The translations under genes were made by a program, and so were the position numbers. Below, piece after piece: positions 46,021 through 55,568 of a DNA stretch of 64,000 bases. This DNA comes from Streptococcus cuniculipharyngis (GTDB taxonomy: Bacteria > Bacillota > Bacilli > Lactobacillales > Streptococcaceae). The notes below the pieces were generated by a model, which saw only the letters and a list, made by a program, of their open reading frames with translations, was not told the origin of the DNA and did not search any database. The first letter of the stretch is position 1. Each line of letters begins with the position of its first letter. The stretch covers positions 62,001 through 126,000 of the forward strand of contig NZ_VOHL01000002.1 of the NCBI RefSeq assembly GCF_007859195.1, written 5' to 3'.

Positions 46021-46683
46021 TTAACGTGCCAAGGAAAAAGTTTTGAGTTCCTTAACCCCCGCCTGCTGAAAAAGCTGCCTAATCAAATTCAAGGTGGCCC
46101 CTGTTGTATAAATATCATCTATGAGGAGAATTTTAGCAGGAAGAGGTTGCCTGCTTGTCAAGTAAAAGGTCTGACAGCTAGCCAAGCGTTCCTGCCTAGT
46201 CTTACTGGATTGCTTAACCCCATCTTTTTTCCCTAAAAGTTCCTGATAACTTAGGCCCGCATGGTCAAGAAAAGCTGTCACTTGATTGAACCGACGTTTG
46301 GCCAAGCCCTCAGGACTCAGAGGAACCGGAACAAGAGTGTAGTCCTTATAAGACTTGAGGGCTAGCTTGATATCTTGGCTAAATACCGCCCTTAACAGGT
46401 AATCTCCTTCAAATTTATAACGACTGAAGTAGGCTTTCATGGCCTCATTGTAGTGATAAAGACTGGTATGTTCCACGACTTGACCTTGCTCTTGCCAATA
46501 GTGACAATCCAAGCAAAGCTCATTCTGACCAGGTTTGGCACAAGCAGGACAATGCTGGGGACCAATCGGCTCAAAACTGGCCTGACAGGAACAACAAAGA
46601 CAGACCCTAGATTTTTTCAAATACAATAGATCCGTAAAAGAGAACTGTCTTGGCAGACTCTGCCCGCACAATAAACAAGTCAT
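46021..46683 (-). CDS. comFC: Competence protein ComFC
   Basis: 220 residues. N-terminal zinc-binding cysteine pairs (CLLCG, CLCCSC, CPAC, CLDC), then a phosphoribosyltransferase-like domain with the PRPP motif ILLIDDIYTTGATL near residue 185. Acts with ComFA in uptake of transforming DNA. Its start overlaps the comFA stop by 4 nt. The hpf promoter begins directly after its stop. Confidence 0.95.
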   Translation of the reverse strand: MTCLLCGQSLPRQFSFTDLLYLKKSRVCLCCSCQASFEPIGPQHCPACAKPGQNELCLDCHYWQEQGQVVEHTSLYHYNEAMKAYFSRYKFEGDYLLRAVFSQDIKLALKSYKDYTLVPVPLSPEGLAKRRFNQVTAFLDHAGLSYQELLGKKDGVKQSSKTRQERLASCQTFYLTSRQPLPAKILLIDDIYTTGATLNLIRQLFQQAGVKELKTFSLAR

Positions 46684-47981
46684 TCAAATCCCCCTTCCTT
46701 GTTCATCTGTTTAATCTCCCGAATAGCCTGAAGCATGGCCTTGGTTTTACCGTCATGGAAGAAAATCAACAGACCAGTCGGTCGCTCCTTGCTCCGACCA
46801 ACTCGCCCAGCAATCTGAACCAGCGACGAGCGATTATAAAGCCTGTGATTGCTCCAGAGAACAAACACATCAACACAGGGAAAGGTCACCCCACGCTCCA
46901 AAATCGTGGTTGAAATCAAAATGTCCAAGTCCCGCTGACGAAATCGCTCAACCTCTGCCTGTCGCTCTGCCGTTTGACTGGATACAAAACCAATTGCCTT
47001 GTCAGGAAAGAGGCTAGTCAACACTTGACAAAAATCCTGCCCCAAACTGATATGAGGGAAAAAGATTAAGAGAGGGTGACCGGTCGTCTGCTGCTTCTCA
47101 ATTTGTCGCTTGAGTTTAGTAGGAATTTTTTGCTTACTAAGGCTTTCCAATAGATCATCCAACCAAGACAAGCGAGGAACAACCAAGGGATTGGCATGAA
47201 ACCGTCTGGCCAAATGAACCTTTTTTAACTGGCCTGATTTAACCGCCCTATCTAGGCGATCGGTTGAGGTTGCTGTTAGAAAAACCTTACTGCCCTCGGG
47301 TTTTATCGCTTGCTCCACTGCCTGATAAAGCATGGCATTGTCTACAAATGGAAAAGCATCCACCTCGTCAATGATAATCAAATCAAAAGCCTGATAGAAC
47401 TTGAATAACTGATGAACGGTCGCAATGACCAAGGGGGAGCCTTGATAGGCTTCTGACCCCCCATGTAAAAGGCTAATCGGGCAAGTAAAATCTCGCGTCA
47501 ACCGCTGAAATAATTCCACACAAACATCAATCCTTGGACTGACCAGAGCAACCGCCTTGCCTGCTGCCAAGAGACTAGCGACTGGTTGATAAATCATCTC
47601 CGTCTTTCCCGCCCCAGTCACAGCATGGACAAGGATATCTTCCTGTTTTTGAATGGCCTCTTGCAAATGTTGGGACACTTCTGCTTGATAGGGAGTTAGT
47701 TCTCCCTGCCAGTTGAGCACCTGTCTTTGCTCAAAGTCTTTCTGCGGGACATGATAAAGGGGTAAATCACTCAACACGCGACCAAAGACGATACAAGCTC
47801 GACAATAATAGGTCTGGTCTGGAAGGCACCACTCCTCTTCAATGCGACTGGAACAACGCCCACAATAGCTTTTCCCTTGTTTCGTGACCATACTCGGTAG
47901 CCTACGAGCGAGTGGACGCAGATCATCTGGCAGCTGCTGGTCTGTTAATAAGCGGCCGTAATAATTTTTTAAGTCTGTCAT
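46680..47981 (-). CDS. comFA: ComFA DNA-uptake ATPase/helicase
   Basis: Superfamily 2 helicase-like ATPase that pulls ssDNA through the ComEC channel. 433 residues. N-terminal zinc finger (CGRC...CRAC), Walker A AVTGAGKTE near residue 125, Walker B DEVDAF (DEAD variant), and motif VI QIAGRVGRS. The ATG at 47981 lies 7 nt downstream of a competence box (CACGAATA), so it is probably read by sigma-X/ComX RNA polymerase. Comprises an operon with comFC. Confidence 0.96.
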   Translation of the reverse strand: MTDLKNYYGRLLTDQQLPDDLRPLARRLPSMVTKQGKSYCGRCSSRIEEEWCLPDQTYYCRACIVFGRVLSDLPLYHVPQKDFEQRQVLNWQGELTPYQAEVSQHLQEAIQKQEDILVHAVTGAGKTEMIYQPVASLLAAGKAVALVSPRIDVCVELFQRLTRDFTCPISLLHGGSEAYQGSPLVIATVHQLFKFYQAFDLIIIDEVDAFPFVDNAMLYQAVEQAIKPEGSKVFLTATSTDRLDRAVKSGQLKKVHLARRFHANPLVVPRLSWLDDLLESLSKQKIPTKLKRQIEKQQTTGHPLLIFFPHISLGQDFCQVLTSLFPDKAIGFVSSQTAERQAEVERFRQRDLDILISTTILERGVTFPCVDVFVLWSNHRLYNRSSLVQIAGRVGRSKERPTGLLIFFHDGKTKAMLQAIREIKQMNKEGGFE

Positions 47982-47988
47982 ACCTATT

Positions 47989-47996
47989 TATTCGTG
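47989..47996 (-). promoter_or_regulatory. Competence (cin/com) box of comFA
   Basis: Minus-strand CACGAATA, one base from the TACGAATA consensus of streptococcal late competence genes. It is 7 nt upstream of the comFA ATG, in the -10 position of ComX promoters. Confidence 0.75.
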
Positions 47997-48001
47997 ATTT
48001 G

Positions 48002-48010
48002 TGGTAAAAT
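48002..48010 (+). promoter_or_regulatory. Extended -10 of yigZ, 6 nt before the ATG
   Basis: TGGTAAAAT: TAAAAT at 48005-48010 with TG extension. The predicted start coincides with the A of the yigZ ATG. Confidence 0.6.
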
Positions 48011-48016
48011 TTTCTT

Positions 48017-48670
48017 ATGAAAAGCTATAAAACCATAAAAAAGACTGGTCTTTCTGAAGACATCATCAAAAAATCACGCTTTATCTGCCAGGTCAAACGG
48101 ATTAGTAGTGAGGAGGAAGGGCGTAACTTTATTAGTCAAATCAAAAAAGAACACCACAAGGCTAATCACTCCTGCTCTGCCATGATTATTGGGGAAAATG
48201 GGGAAATTAAACGCTCCAGTGATGACGGTGAGCCTAGCGGAACAGCAGGAGTTCCCATGTTGACTGTTTTGGAAAAGCAGGGCTTGACCAATATTGTGGT
48301 TGTGGTCACCCGCTACTTTGGTGGCATTAAACTGGGGGCTGGCGGCTTGATTCGGGCCTATGCTGGTAGTGTAGCCAAGGCTCTCAAAGAAATCGGTATC
48401 GTTGAAATCAAGGAACTACAGGGCTTGGCAGTTGAGCTGACCTATCCCCAGTACCAAACCTTTGCCAACTTTTTAGAAAGCCAAGGCTTGCAAGAAGTTG
48501 ACCCTGATTTTTCGGTCACGGTCACCACCCACCTCTTTCTAGACAAGGAAGCTGTCCAAACCACCCTAGAAGACCTGACTGATTTTTATCACGGTAAGGT
48601 CAGTGTCCAAGAGATTGGCAGCAAAGTAGTTGAGGTGGACTTAATCCCTATGAACCAATCAGAAACTTAA
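48017..48670 (+). CDS. YigZ/IMPACT family protein
   Basis: 217 residues. N-terminal UPF0029/IMPACT domain with the block DDGEPSGTAGVPML and VVVTRYFGGIKLGAGGLIRAY; C-terminal DUF1949 domain from about 140. The family is conserved and may bind nucleic acid or act in translation control; role unknown. No SD is present; the -10 lies 6 nt before the ATG, so it is probably leaderless. Divergent from comFA with only 35 bp between starts. Confidence 0.93.
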   Translation: MKSYKTIKKTGLSEDIIKKSRFICQVKRISSEEEGRNFISQIKKEHHKANHSCSAMIIGENGEIKRSSDDGEPSGTAGVPMLTVLEKQGLTNIVVVVTRYFGGIKLGAGGLIRAYAGSVAKALKEIGIVEIKELQGLAVELTYPQYQTFANFLESQGLQEVDPDFSVTVTTHLFLDKEAVQTTLEDLTDFYHGKVSVQEIGSKVVEVDLIPMNQSET

Positions 48671-48690
48671 AGCACTTGGTTATCAATAAT

Positions 48691-48720
48691 AAAAGACTAG
48701 CTTCTACAAGCTAGTCTTTT
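48691..48720. terminator. Bidirectional terminator yigZ/cvfD
   Basis: 13-bp stem (48691-48703 with 48708-48720) with a 4-nt loop. It overlaps the cvfD stop codon. Confidence 0.88.
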
Positions 48721-49076
48721 TTGTCTTTTTTTAAAAATATCATGCTATCTGCCAACCAAGTGGGTAAGGCTTTAGCTAGTGGTTTAAAACCGATTTTATA
48801 ACGACTATTAGAAAAACGATGGTTACTATGGACAACTTTCTTTACTGACTCTAGGGTCCTCATGGAAAAACTGACTTTTTTCGTATATTCATCATAGTCA
48901 ATGACCTGGACTGTCACAGTTTGTCCCAGGCTTAAGATACGATAAATATTATCAACGTAGCCTGTTTTTATCTCAGAAATATGAATCAAGCCTGTCAGCC
49001 CATTTTCACATTCAACAAAGGCACCGTAAGGTTTAATGCCAACGATTTTCCCCTCTAAGGTGTCTCCAATTCTCAT
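48711..49076 (-). CDS. cvfD: S1-domain RNA-binding protein (CvfD/GSP13-like)
   Basis: 121 residues. One S1 domain at residues 1-75 ([33 protein letters not shown], then [20 protein letters not shown]) and a basic C-terminal tail. It matches the CvfD/YugI family of post-transcriptional regulators in pneumococcus. The start overlaps the upstream HAD-PPIase stop by 4 nt, so expression is coupled. Confidence 0.9.
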   Translation of the reverse strand: MRIGDTLEGKIVGIKPYGAFVECENGLTGLIHISEIKTGYVDNIYRILSLGQTVTVQVIDYDEYTKKVSFSMRTLESVKKVVHSNHRFSNSRYKIGFKPLAKALPTWLADSMIFLKKDKKD

Positions 49077-50476
49077 CCCTCAATAACCTCAATCGAGTGG
49101 ATGACCACGTCCTCTTCCGGTTTATCAGTCACATCTGTCTTCACAGCAGCAATCTTATCCAAAACCTCAAAGGAAGCTTGGTCTAATAATTGGCCAAAAA
49201 CTGTATGACGACCATCCAAATGGGGAGTTCCACCTTTTGTATAAACTTCTGCAATTTTCTCCGGCCAGCCTCCACGAACGAGTTCTTTAGCACTGTATGG
49301 GAAATGTTGGTTTTGAACAATAAAGAATTGGCTGCCATTAGTATTAGGTCCTGCATTGGCCATTGATAGGGCGCCACGAATATTATACAATTCATCTGAG
49401 AATTCATCTTCAAAACTCTCACCATAAATTGATTGTCCGCCCATACCTGTGCCTGTTGGGTCACCGCCTTGAATCATAAAATCTTTGATAATGCGGTGGA
49501 AAATAACACCCTCATAATAGCCACTCTTGGCTAGAGCCACAAAATTAGCCACCGTTTTGGGGGCATACTCATCAAAGAGTTGAAGAGTCAAATCACCGTG
49601 GTTGGTTTTAATGATAGCGCGTGGTCCGTCAACTTGTGCTAAATCCAACTGTGGTAGACGTAAAACCTTGTCAATCAGACCTAAAGCTACTAAAGCACGA
49701 TAGATGCCATCTTCTTCAACAGAAACTGTTACCAAATCTGCTTTTTCTTTTAATTCAGGAACAGCATTTCCCATTGCAATTTTGAGGCCTACTAGGTCAA
49801 ACATTTCCAAGTCATTAAGGCCATCACCGAAAAAGAGGACATTCTCAGGGCTGAGATTTTCTGCTGCCATAACTGACTCCAGCCCTTTAGCCTTAGACAT
49901 GCCTAGCTGGACAACATCAGATGAATCTTTATGCCAACGAACTAGGCGCATGTGTTTCGCCAAATGCTCCGGTAACTGCAAATCAGTTTTGCCATCTTCA
50001 AAGGTCCACATTTGGTAGACCTCATTGTTTTGATAATAATCAGCATCTACCGGACAAGTACCATAAACAGGAACCAAGGCATCATCAATCACATCTGTCC
50101 GCTTAGAAACCACTGGAACCTCGTCCTTCCCTGCAAAGCCATAGTCAATGCCAACCTCCTGACACCAGTTAACATAAGCTGTCACTAACTCTGACTCAAA
50201 TGGCTGGTTAAAAACTTCCTGACCTTTTTTATCAATGACATAGGCCCCATTTAAGGTGACAAAATAATCTGGATTTAAGTCCCGGATCTCAGGCACCACC
50301 CCGTACATGCTACGTCCAGAAGCAATCCCGGTTAAAATGCCTTTTGCCTGTAGCTGCTGGAAAACCGTAGTAATATGTTCAGGAATGTAGCCTGTATCCT
50401 TCACACGTAAGGTATCATCAATATCAAAGAAGACCGCTTTAATCTTTTTAGCCTTATATTTTGTTTTTGCGTCCAT
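49073..50476 (-). CDS. Cof-type HAD phosphatase/cyclophilin fusion
   Basis: 467 residues, two enzymes in one chain. Residues 1-265: Cof-type HAD-IIB phosphatase ([18 protein letters not shown] with the Asp nucleophile; [16 protein letters not shown] as motif IV). Residues about 275-467: cyclophilin-type peptidyl-prolyl isomerase ([35 protein letters not shown]). The fusion is known in streptococci; why the two activities are joined is not. ATG 50476 follows GAGGGGG. Followed by cvfD. Confidence 0.92.
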   Translation of the reverse strand: MDAKTKYKAKKIKAVFFDIDDTLRVKDTGYIPEHITTVFQQLQAKGILTGIASGRSMYGVVPEIRDLNPDYFVTLNGAYVIDKKGQEVFNQPFESELVTAYVNWCQEVGIDYGFAGKDEVPVVSKRTDVIDDALVPVYGTCPVDADYYQNNEVYQMWTFEDGKTDLQLPEHLAKHMRLVRWHKDSSDVVQLGMSKAKGLESVMAAENLSPENVLFFGDGLNDLEMFDLVGLKIAMGNAVPELKEKADLVTVSVEEDGIYRALVALGLIDKVLRLPQLDLAQVDGPRAIIKTNHGDLTLQLFDEYAPKTVANFVALAKSGYYEGVIFHRIIKDFMIQGGDPTGTGMGGQSIYGESFEDEFSDELYNIRGALSMANAGPNTNGSQFFIVQNQHFPYSAKELVRGGWPEKIAEVYTKGGTPHLDGRHTVFGQLLDQASFEVLDKIAAVKTDVTDKPEEDVVIHSIEVIEG

Positions 50477-50515
50477 TACTTTCCCCCTCTGTTTCACTAG
50501 TTCTATTATACCATC

Positions 50516-51154
50516 TTAATCATCTTGAGCAACTAGATTATGACGAAAAGCGTAAACAACTGCCTGAGTCCTATCCTCTACCTCTAATTTGGCCAGAATA
50601 TTAGAGACATGAGTTTTGACTGTTTTCAAAGAAATATACAATTGGTCTGCGATAGTCTGATTATCATACCCCTTGGTCAATAATTTCAGTACATCGCGCT
50701 CTCTAGCAGTCAATTCATCATGCAAATCGGGATGTTGGTCATGGTATTTGATTTTCTTATCCACTTCCGTCTCAATAGCCAATTCGCCTTGGGCAACCTT
50801 TTTAATGCTATGGAGGATTTCCGCAGCACTTGAGGTCTTTAGCATATATCCCTTGGCACCAGCTTCAATCACAGGGTAAATTTTTTCATTGTCCAAATAG
50901 GACGTCAAGACTAAAATTTTAGCTGCCTTCCACTGTTTAAGCAAGGTCAAGGTCGCTTCAACCCCATCCATCTCCGGCATCACCAGGTCCATGACCACGA
51001 CGTCAGGTTTGAGGGTCAAGGCCAAATCGATTCCCTCTTGTCCATTGCTAGCTTCACCAACCACTTCAACATCTGCCTGTAGGTTTAAAAAACTTTTTAG
51101 CCCTAACCGCACCATCTCATGATCATCAATCAAAATAACCTTAATGTTCTCCAT
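50516..51154 (-). CDS. liaR: LiaR-type response regulator
   Basis: 212 residues. Receiver domain with the phospho-acceptor Asp in DVVVMDLVMPEMDG (about residue 56) and Lys in MLKTSSA; LuxR/NarL HTH at 145-205 (LTARERDVLKLLTKGYDNQTIADQL). Controls envelope-stress genes. Last gene of liaF-liaS-liaR; overlaps liaS by 14 nt. Confidence 0.93.
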   Translation of the reverse strand: MENIKVILIDDHEMVRLGLKSFLNLQADVEVVGEASNGQEGIDLALTLKPDVVVMDLVMPEMDGVEATLTLLKQWKAAKILVLTSYLDNEKIYPVIEAGAKGYMLKTSSAAEILHSIKKVAQGELAIETEVDKKIKYHDQHPDLHDELTARERDVLKLLTKGYDNQTIADQLYISLKTVKTHVSNILAKLEVEDRTQAVVYAFRHNLVAQDD

Positions 51155-52151
51155 TTCTTTGTCCTTTCACAATCGGTAAACGCACATCCATAGAAACACC
51201 ATTTCCAGGACTGCTTAAAAATTTCATGGTTCCTGCCAAGTCATCTACCCGTTCCTGGATATTGGTCAAGCCATAACTCAATTCACGCACAGCGTTCATG
51301 TCAAATCCCCTCCCATTATCCACCATTTTCAACTGGGCCTCCGTTTCCGTCTGAATCAAATAAACCTCCAAACGACTAGCTTGGGCATGTTTTAGGGTAT
51401 TGCTGATAAATTCTTGGGCAATCCGAAACAGGTTGTCTTCAATGACCTTGGGTAACTTGCTGACCTCCTTACGGTAAACCACTTCAATATTACTTTTATC
51501 AGTCAATTCACGCAAAATCATATCTAATCCTTCAGATAGCGTCCGTCCTTCTAACTCTGTTGGACGCAAATGTAACAACATAATCCGTAAATCATTCTGA
51601 GCACTACTGATAACATCTTCCACTGCCCTTAGTTGGAGTTGCAGCTGCTCATGACTGAGTTGAGATAGACTCTGTGATAAACCAGAAATCATCATGGCTG
51701 AGGCAAATAACTCCTGACTGACCGTATCATGCAGGTCCCGGGCAATTCGTTTACGTTCTTGTTTAACGATTTCTTGGCTATTTAAAATATAGGCATTTTC
51801 GGTATTTTGTAAATTAGTCGTCAATCGATTAACCTTATTTGATAGGCGTTGGAGATTACGGTCCACCTCCGTCTCCGTTTCAAGAGAAATCGGCTGATTA
51901 TTCAAAATCCGGCGGAGATTTTGATTCAGGTCCCGCTTAATGCTATCATCGACTAGCACCCATAAAAGGACAAGGAGAATCAGAAGCGAGCAGGTTAGCA
52001 AGCTCATGGAAAAAAGGAACTTGCGTAAAATCCACCAATCCGTCATCAAGGAAAAAAAGTCTAGTCCCAAGCTATCTAGAATAACAAAAACCATTGAACA
52101 CATGGTGATAATCGCGTAGAAAAAGAACAAAAAAAGATAATATTTTTTCAC
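51141..52151 (-). CDS. liaS: LiaS-type sensor histidine kinase
   Basis: 336 residues. Two N-terminal membrane helices (about 5-30 and 46-68) with a very short outer loop, typical of intramembrane-sensing kinases. HisKA_3 dimerisation domain with the phospho-His in ARDLHDTVSQELFA, then an HATPase with GRGFD. Partner of LiaR; LiaF keeps it inactive until cell-wall damage. Overlaps liaF by 4 nt. Confidence 0.93.
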   Translation of the reverse strand: MKKYYLFLFFFYAIITMCSMVFVILDSLGLDFFSLMTDWWILRKFLFSMSLLTCSLLILLVLLWVLVDDSIKRDLNQNLRRILNNQPISLETETEVDRNLQRLSNKVNRLTTNLQNTENAYILNSQEIVKQERKRIARDLHDTVSQELFASAMMISGLSQSLSQLSHEQLQLQLRAVEDVISSAQNDLRIMLLHLRPTELEGRTLSEGLDMILRELTDKSNIEVVYRKEVSKLPKVIEDNLFRIAQEFISNTLKHAQASRLEVYLIQTETEAQLKMVDNGRGFDMNAVRELSYGLTNIQERVDDLAGTMKFLSSPGNGVSMDVRLPIVKGQRNGEH

Positions 52152-52846
52152 AAGCGTCTCACCTCAACTGAACCTGCAATAACACTAACCACAATTTTGA
52201 CGGCCCTCAATAACTGCTTGTCCTCAGGTTGACTTAGTTTAATGGTCTCATTGCGTAAATCATAGACCGGAAAATCAAAATAAGTCACACTACCATAGAC
52301 AGAACTAACATCTAAAGTCACGGCTACATCAATTGGCACCAAAATTAAGGTTGGCCCATAGACCTTACGAATCAGAACCATATTGTTCTCCTGATTGATA
52401 ATCACATTCGACAAGTCAATGGTATCACTCCCGGAAAGGCGAATGATGTTGATGTCATCAAAGCGATAGTCATCACCAATCAGATGTTGCTGGGCTCCTA
52501 GCCACTGATTCCGAGTTGGACGAACTAACAGTTCATCACGTTCAAACTGAATTAAGGCACGGCGATTATTCTGCTTAACCTGTGAAAAATGGTTAATTAA
52601 AATATAGCTAACCGCTACCAGAACAGCTGCCACCACATAGGGATTGAGCATAAAAATCAAAAACAGAAGCAATAGACTGGCCGTCAACAAAAAATTACTG
52701 CGATTACCAATATTATAAAAGCGTAAAACCAATAAAACCATGACCAAAATACAGATAGCTGCTGAAAAATCATTGGCCAAAATGGTTAGAAAAGCCATAG
52801 TTAGTAGCAGACTTTCTACAATTAAAAATAGCTGAAACTTTTTCAC
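52148..52846 (-). CDS. liaF: LiaF-type envelope-stress inhibitor protein
   Basis: 232 residues. About four membrane helices in the first 110 residues, then the soluble LiaF C-terminal domain (QWLGAQQHLIGDDYRFDDINIIRLSG, then VPIDVAVTLDVSSVYGSV) of stacked beta turns. Holds LiaS off. The GTG at 52846 is the preferred start: GTGAGG lies 6 nt upstream and the first helix begins there, giving the usual 232-residue length. A TACAAT lies about 30 nt upstream. Confidence 0.9.
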   Translation of the reverse strand: MKKFQLFLIVESLLLTMAFLTILANDFSAAICILVMVLLVLRFYNIGNRSNFLLTASLLLLFLIFMLNPYVVAAVLVAVSYILINHFSQVKQNNRRALIQFERDELLVRPTRNQWLGAQQHLIGDDYRFDDINIIRLSGSDTIDLSNVIINQENNMVLIRKVYGPTLILVPIDVAVTLDVSSVYGSVTYFDFPVYDLRNETIKLSQPEDKQLLRAVKIVVSVIAGSVEVRRL

Positions 52847-52875
52847 ACTAAACCTCACTTGACTAATTACTTGCC

Positions 52876-52906
52876 ATTGTACCAAAAAAACCGTGAAAAT
52901 GCTCAA
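52876..52906 (-). promoter_or_regulatory. Possible liaFSR promoter
   Basis: Minus-strand TACAAT (52876-52881) with TTGAGC (52901-52906) at a long 19-nt spacing. Its spot between the stkP terminator and liaF is right. Confidence 0.4.
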
Positions 52907-52937
52907 TAGAGGTCGGAAATCAAAAACACAAGACAAG

Positions 52938-52981
52938 AAAAAGCACGTAGGTTAACAATTCATTGCCTCTACGTGCTTTTT
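52938..52981 (-). terminator. Terminator after stkP
   Basis: 13-bp stem (52938-52950 with 52969-52981), T-run on the minus strand, directly beyond the stkP stop. It separates stkP from liaFSR. Confidence 0.88.
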
Positions 52982-52983
52982 TG

Positions 52984-54795
52984 TTATTCAGTGTCGCTTG
53001 TTTCGGAAAGATCGTTCTCGTCAGTTGATTCCTGCGACTCATCTGCTAGATATAGGCTGATATCGGTATTATCAGACCACTTAATCAATTCTCCATAGCC
53101 AGGAGATTGTCCTACAACTTCTCGTGAAGCTGAAGGGAGTTTGATTTCCTTGCTGCCATCAGCATTATAGGTCTTGATACGAGATTCAGCAATGCCCAAA
53201 TCAACCAATTCTTTAACAGCCTGACTATAAGTATAGCCGATTAAGCCTGGTAGGGCTACTTCTTCCGCTGTCGCTACTTCAAGGGTAATCTTTTTAGCTG
53301 ATTTAGGATCAAAGAGATTGCCGGCCTTAGGAGTTTGACTAAGGACCGTTCCAGCTAGGTTTTCATCATCAACCACCCGTTTAACCTCAATTTGTGACTC
53401 CAAAACATTGTAATTGGCAACCAGATCATTAACCGCTGTTTGGTAGTCCCCATCACGATAGTCCGGCATCTTAAAACTATCTGCAGACATGCCTTTTGAA
53501 ACATAGAGGTCAATGGTACCTCCCTCTCGCTTGGTCATCCCTGTTGTCGGATTGGTTTTAAAAACCTTACCAGCCTCAACATCATCATTGTCCTCTTCAT
53601 AAACATTGCCCACCTTTAAGCCATTATCTTCAATGATTTGTTTAGCAACTGTCACCTCTTGACCAGTCACCTCTGGAACCAACAAGGTTTTTGGTCTAGT
53701 CAAGGTTAAAAAAGCAAACAGGGCCAACAAAAGGGTTAAAAAGGCCAAGGAAATCTTGACAAGGCTCGTAAAAAGGCTACGTTTTTGACGGGTCTTCTTA
53801 TTAGCAAGACCCAGGGCAGGGGTGACTTTGGTGGCCTTCTGCGCTTTAGCAGCCGGCTTTTTCAACAACTGCTCTGTTGTCGCTTTGGCTGTGCTCGCTT
53901 CAATCTTGGGAGCTAATTTTTTAGCCTCCAGCTTTTCGGCAAAGACAACCTTCTTCTCCCGCTTACGTTGTGGAGAAAGAGCCGTTTCCAAATCCTTACT
54001 CATCTCATAGGTAGACACATAGCGATTACTCAATTTCTTAGCGGTCGCTCGAATCACAACATTTTCCAAAGCTTGGGGAACTTCCCGATTTTTCTCAATA
54101 ATCGAAGGAAGTGGATTTTGAAAATGTTGGAGGGCAATCGTCACCGCACTGTCACCATCATAAGGAATTTTCCCAGTCAACATTTCAAATAACATAATCC
54201 CCATGGCATAAATGTCACTCTGAATAGTTGCCTTGGATCCTCTAGCCTGCTCTGGAGAAAGGTAATGCACACTGCCCAACATTGAATTAGTCTGCGTCAG
54301 GCTAGTTTCGGCAAAGGCCACGGCAATACCAAAATCCGTCACCTTAACCGTTCCTTCTTTGGTCAAAAGGATATTTTGCGGCTTTAGGTCGCGATGAACG
54401 ATTCCATGTTCATGGGCTCGGGTCATGGCCGAAAGAACTTCTTCCATAATCCGAACCACTTCGTTATTAGACAAGGGGGCATGGTCCTGAATGTATTTTT
54501 TCAAATCCGCCCCATCAACATATTCCATTGCTAAAAATTGCTGGCCGTCTTCTTCTCCAATATCCCTAATGGCTACAATATTTGGATGGCTCAACTCTGC
54601 CATGGCACGCGCCTCCCTTTGGAAACGTGCGGCCGCAACCTGATCCGTTTGATAATTGGTACGTAGGACCTTAATGGCTACATTTTCATTATCAAGAATC
54701 AAGTCTTTGGCAAGATAAACATCGGCCATCCCACCACGTCCGATTGATTTCAGAATACGATAACGACCAGCAAATAATTTGCCAACCTGTATCAT
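52984..54795 (-). CDS. stkP: PASTA-domain Ser/Thr protein kinase
   Basis: Eukaryotic-type kinase that coordinates wall growth and division. 603 residues: kinase domain 12-273 (glycine loop [11 protein letters not shown], Lys42, catalytic [11 protein letters not shown] in TDFGIAVA), a basic Lys/Ala/Thr juxtamembrane stretch, one membrane helix about 342-362, and three external PASTA repeats (about 367-436, 437-511, 512-586) with an acidic Ser/Thr-rich end. Three repeats, one fewer than the four I recall for pneumococcal StkP. Overlaps phpP by 4 nt. Confidence 0.96.
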   Translation of the reverse strand: MIQVGKLFAGRYRILKSIGRGGMADVYLAKDLILDNENVAIKVLRTNYQTDQVAAARFQREARAMAELSHPNIVAIRDIGEEDGQQFLAMEYVDGADLKKYIQDHAPLSNNEVVRIMEEVLSAMTRAHEHGIVHRDLKPQNILLTKEGTVKVTDFGIAVAFAETSLTQTNSMLGSVHYLSPEQARGSKATIQSDIYAMGIMLFEMLTGKIPYDGDSAVTIALQHFQNPLPSIIEKNREVPQALENVVIRATAKKLSNRYVSTYEMSKDLETALSPQRKREKKVVFAEKLEAKKLAPKIEASTAKATTEQLLKKPAAKAQKATKVTPALGLANKKTRQKRSLFTSLVKISLAFLTLLLALFAFLTLTRPKTLLVPEVTGQEVTVAKQIIEDNGLKVGNVYEEDNDDVEAGKVFKTNPTTGMTKREGGTIDLYVSKGMSADSFKMPDYRDGDYQTAVNDLVANYNVLESQIEVKRVVDDENLAGTVLSQTPKAGNLFDPKSAKKITLEVATAEEVALPGLIGYTYSQAVKELVDLGIAESRIKTYNADGSKEIKLPSASREVVGQSPGYGELIKWSDNTDISLYLADESQESTDENDLSETSDTE

Positions 54796-55532
54796 GAACT
54801 AGCCTCACTTTCAGCCTGAAGTAAAGCTACGGTGATATTATCCAAGCCACCGGCTTCATTAGCCAGTGACACCAACAGTTTCGCCTTGTTATCCAGACTC
54901 ATGTCTTGCGCTAGGATATCAAGAATATTTTGTTCAGAAATCATGTTGGTTAACCCGTCAGTATTGACTAAGAGATAATCACCAGGTTCTAAGGTTTGCA
55001 CACCTAGGTCAATTTCAACTGGCTTAGGTTGACCAATTGACTGGGTGATGATGTTTTTTTGAGGATGGTTGGCCGCCTCCTCCTCAGTAATTTGGCCAGC
55101 ACGAACCAGTTCATTAACCAAAGAATGATCATTGGTCAAGAGCTTGTAAGTGTTCTCTCGAATCAGACCAATACGTGAGTCTCCCAAATGAGCATAGAGA
55201 ACTGTATTTCCCACGATAGCTATCGCTTCAATGGTTGTTCCCATCCCCTTATAGGCATCATTTTGCCCAACTTCATAAATCTTTTGATTTTCTGCTTCAA
55301 TAACGGCCATCAGCCAATTCTTAATCTGACTAAGCTCAGTAAGGTCGGTATTGACCCACTCACGTCCAATGTCTGTTACCGTCATTTCACTGGCAATATT
55401 GCCAGCTCTGTGTCCACCCATACCATCGGCTAGGAGAAGGAGGGTAATACCAGCCTTATTGTCATACTTATTGACATAGTCTTGATTATTTGAACGCTTC
55501 TGTCCAATATCTGTTAAAAGTGATATTTTCAT
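54792..55532 (-). CDS. phpP: PP2C-type Ser/Thr phosphatase PhpP
   Basis: 246 residues. PPM/PP2C metal-binding motifs: SNNQD at residues 14-18, [10 protein letters not shown] near 36, GDSRIGLI and DGLTNM, ending in [10 protein letters not shown]. Removes phosphates added by StkP. Its stop overlaps the stkP start (ATGA), so kinase and phosphatase are made in ratio. It follows rsmB in the priA-fmt-rsmB-phpP-stkP operon. Confidence 0.97.
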   Translation of the reverse strand: MKISLLTDIGQKRSNNQDYVNKYDNKAGITLLLLADGMGGHRAGNIASEMTVTDIGREWVNTDLTELSQIKNWLMAVIEAENQKIYEVGQNDAYKGMGTTIEAIAIVGNTVLYAHLGDSRIGLIRENTYKLLTNDHSLVNELVRAGQITEEEAANHPQKNIITQSIGQPKPVEIDLGVQTLEPGDYLLVNTDGLTNMISEQNILDILAQDMSLDNKAKLLVSLANEAGGLDNITVALLQAESEASS

Positions 55533-55568
55533 ATTATTTCCTTCTGACTAAGTCAGTCTCCTTTCGTT

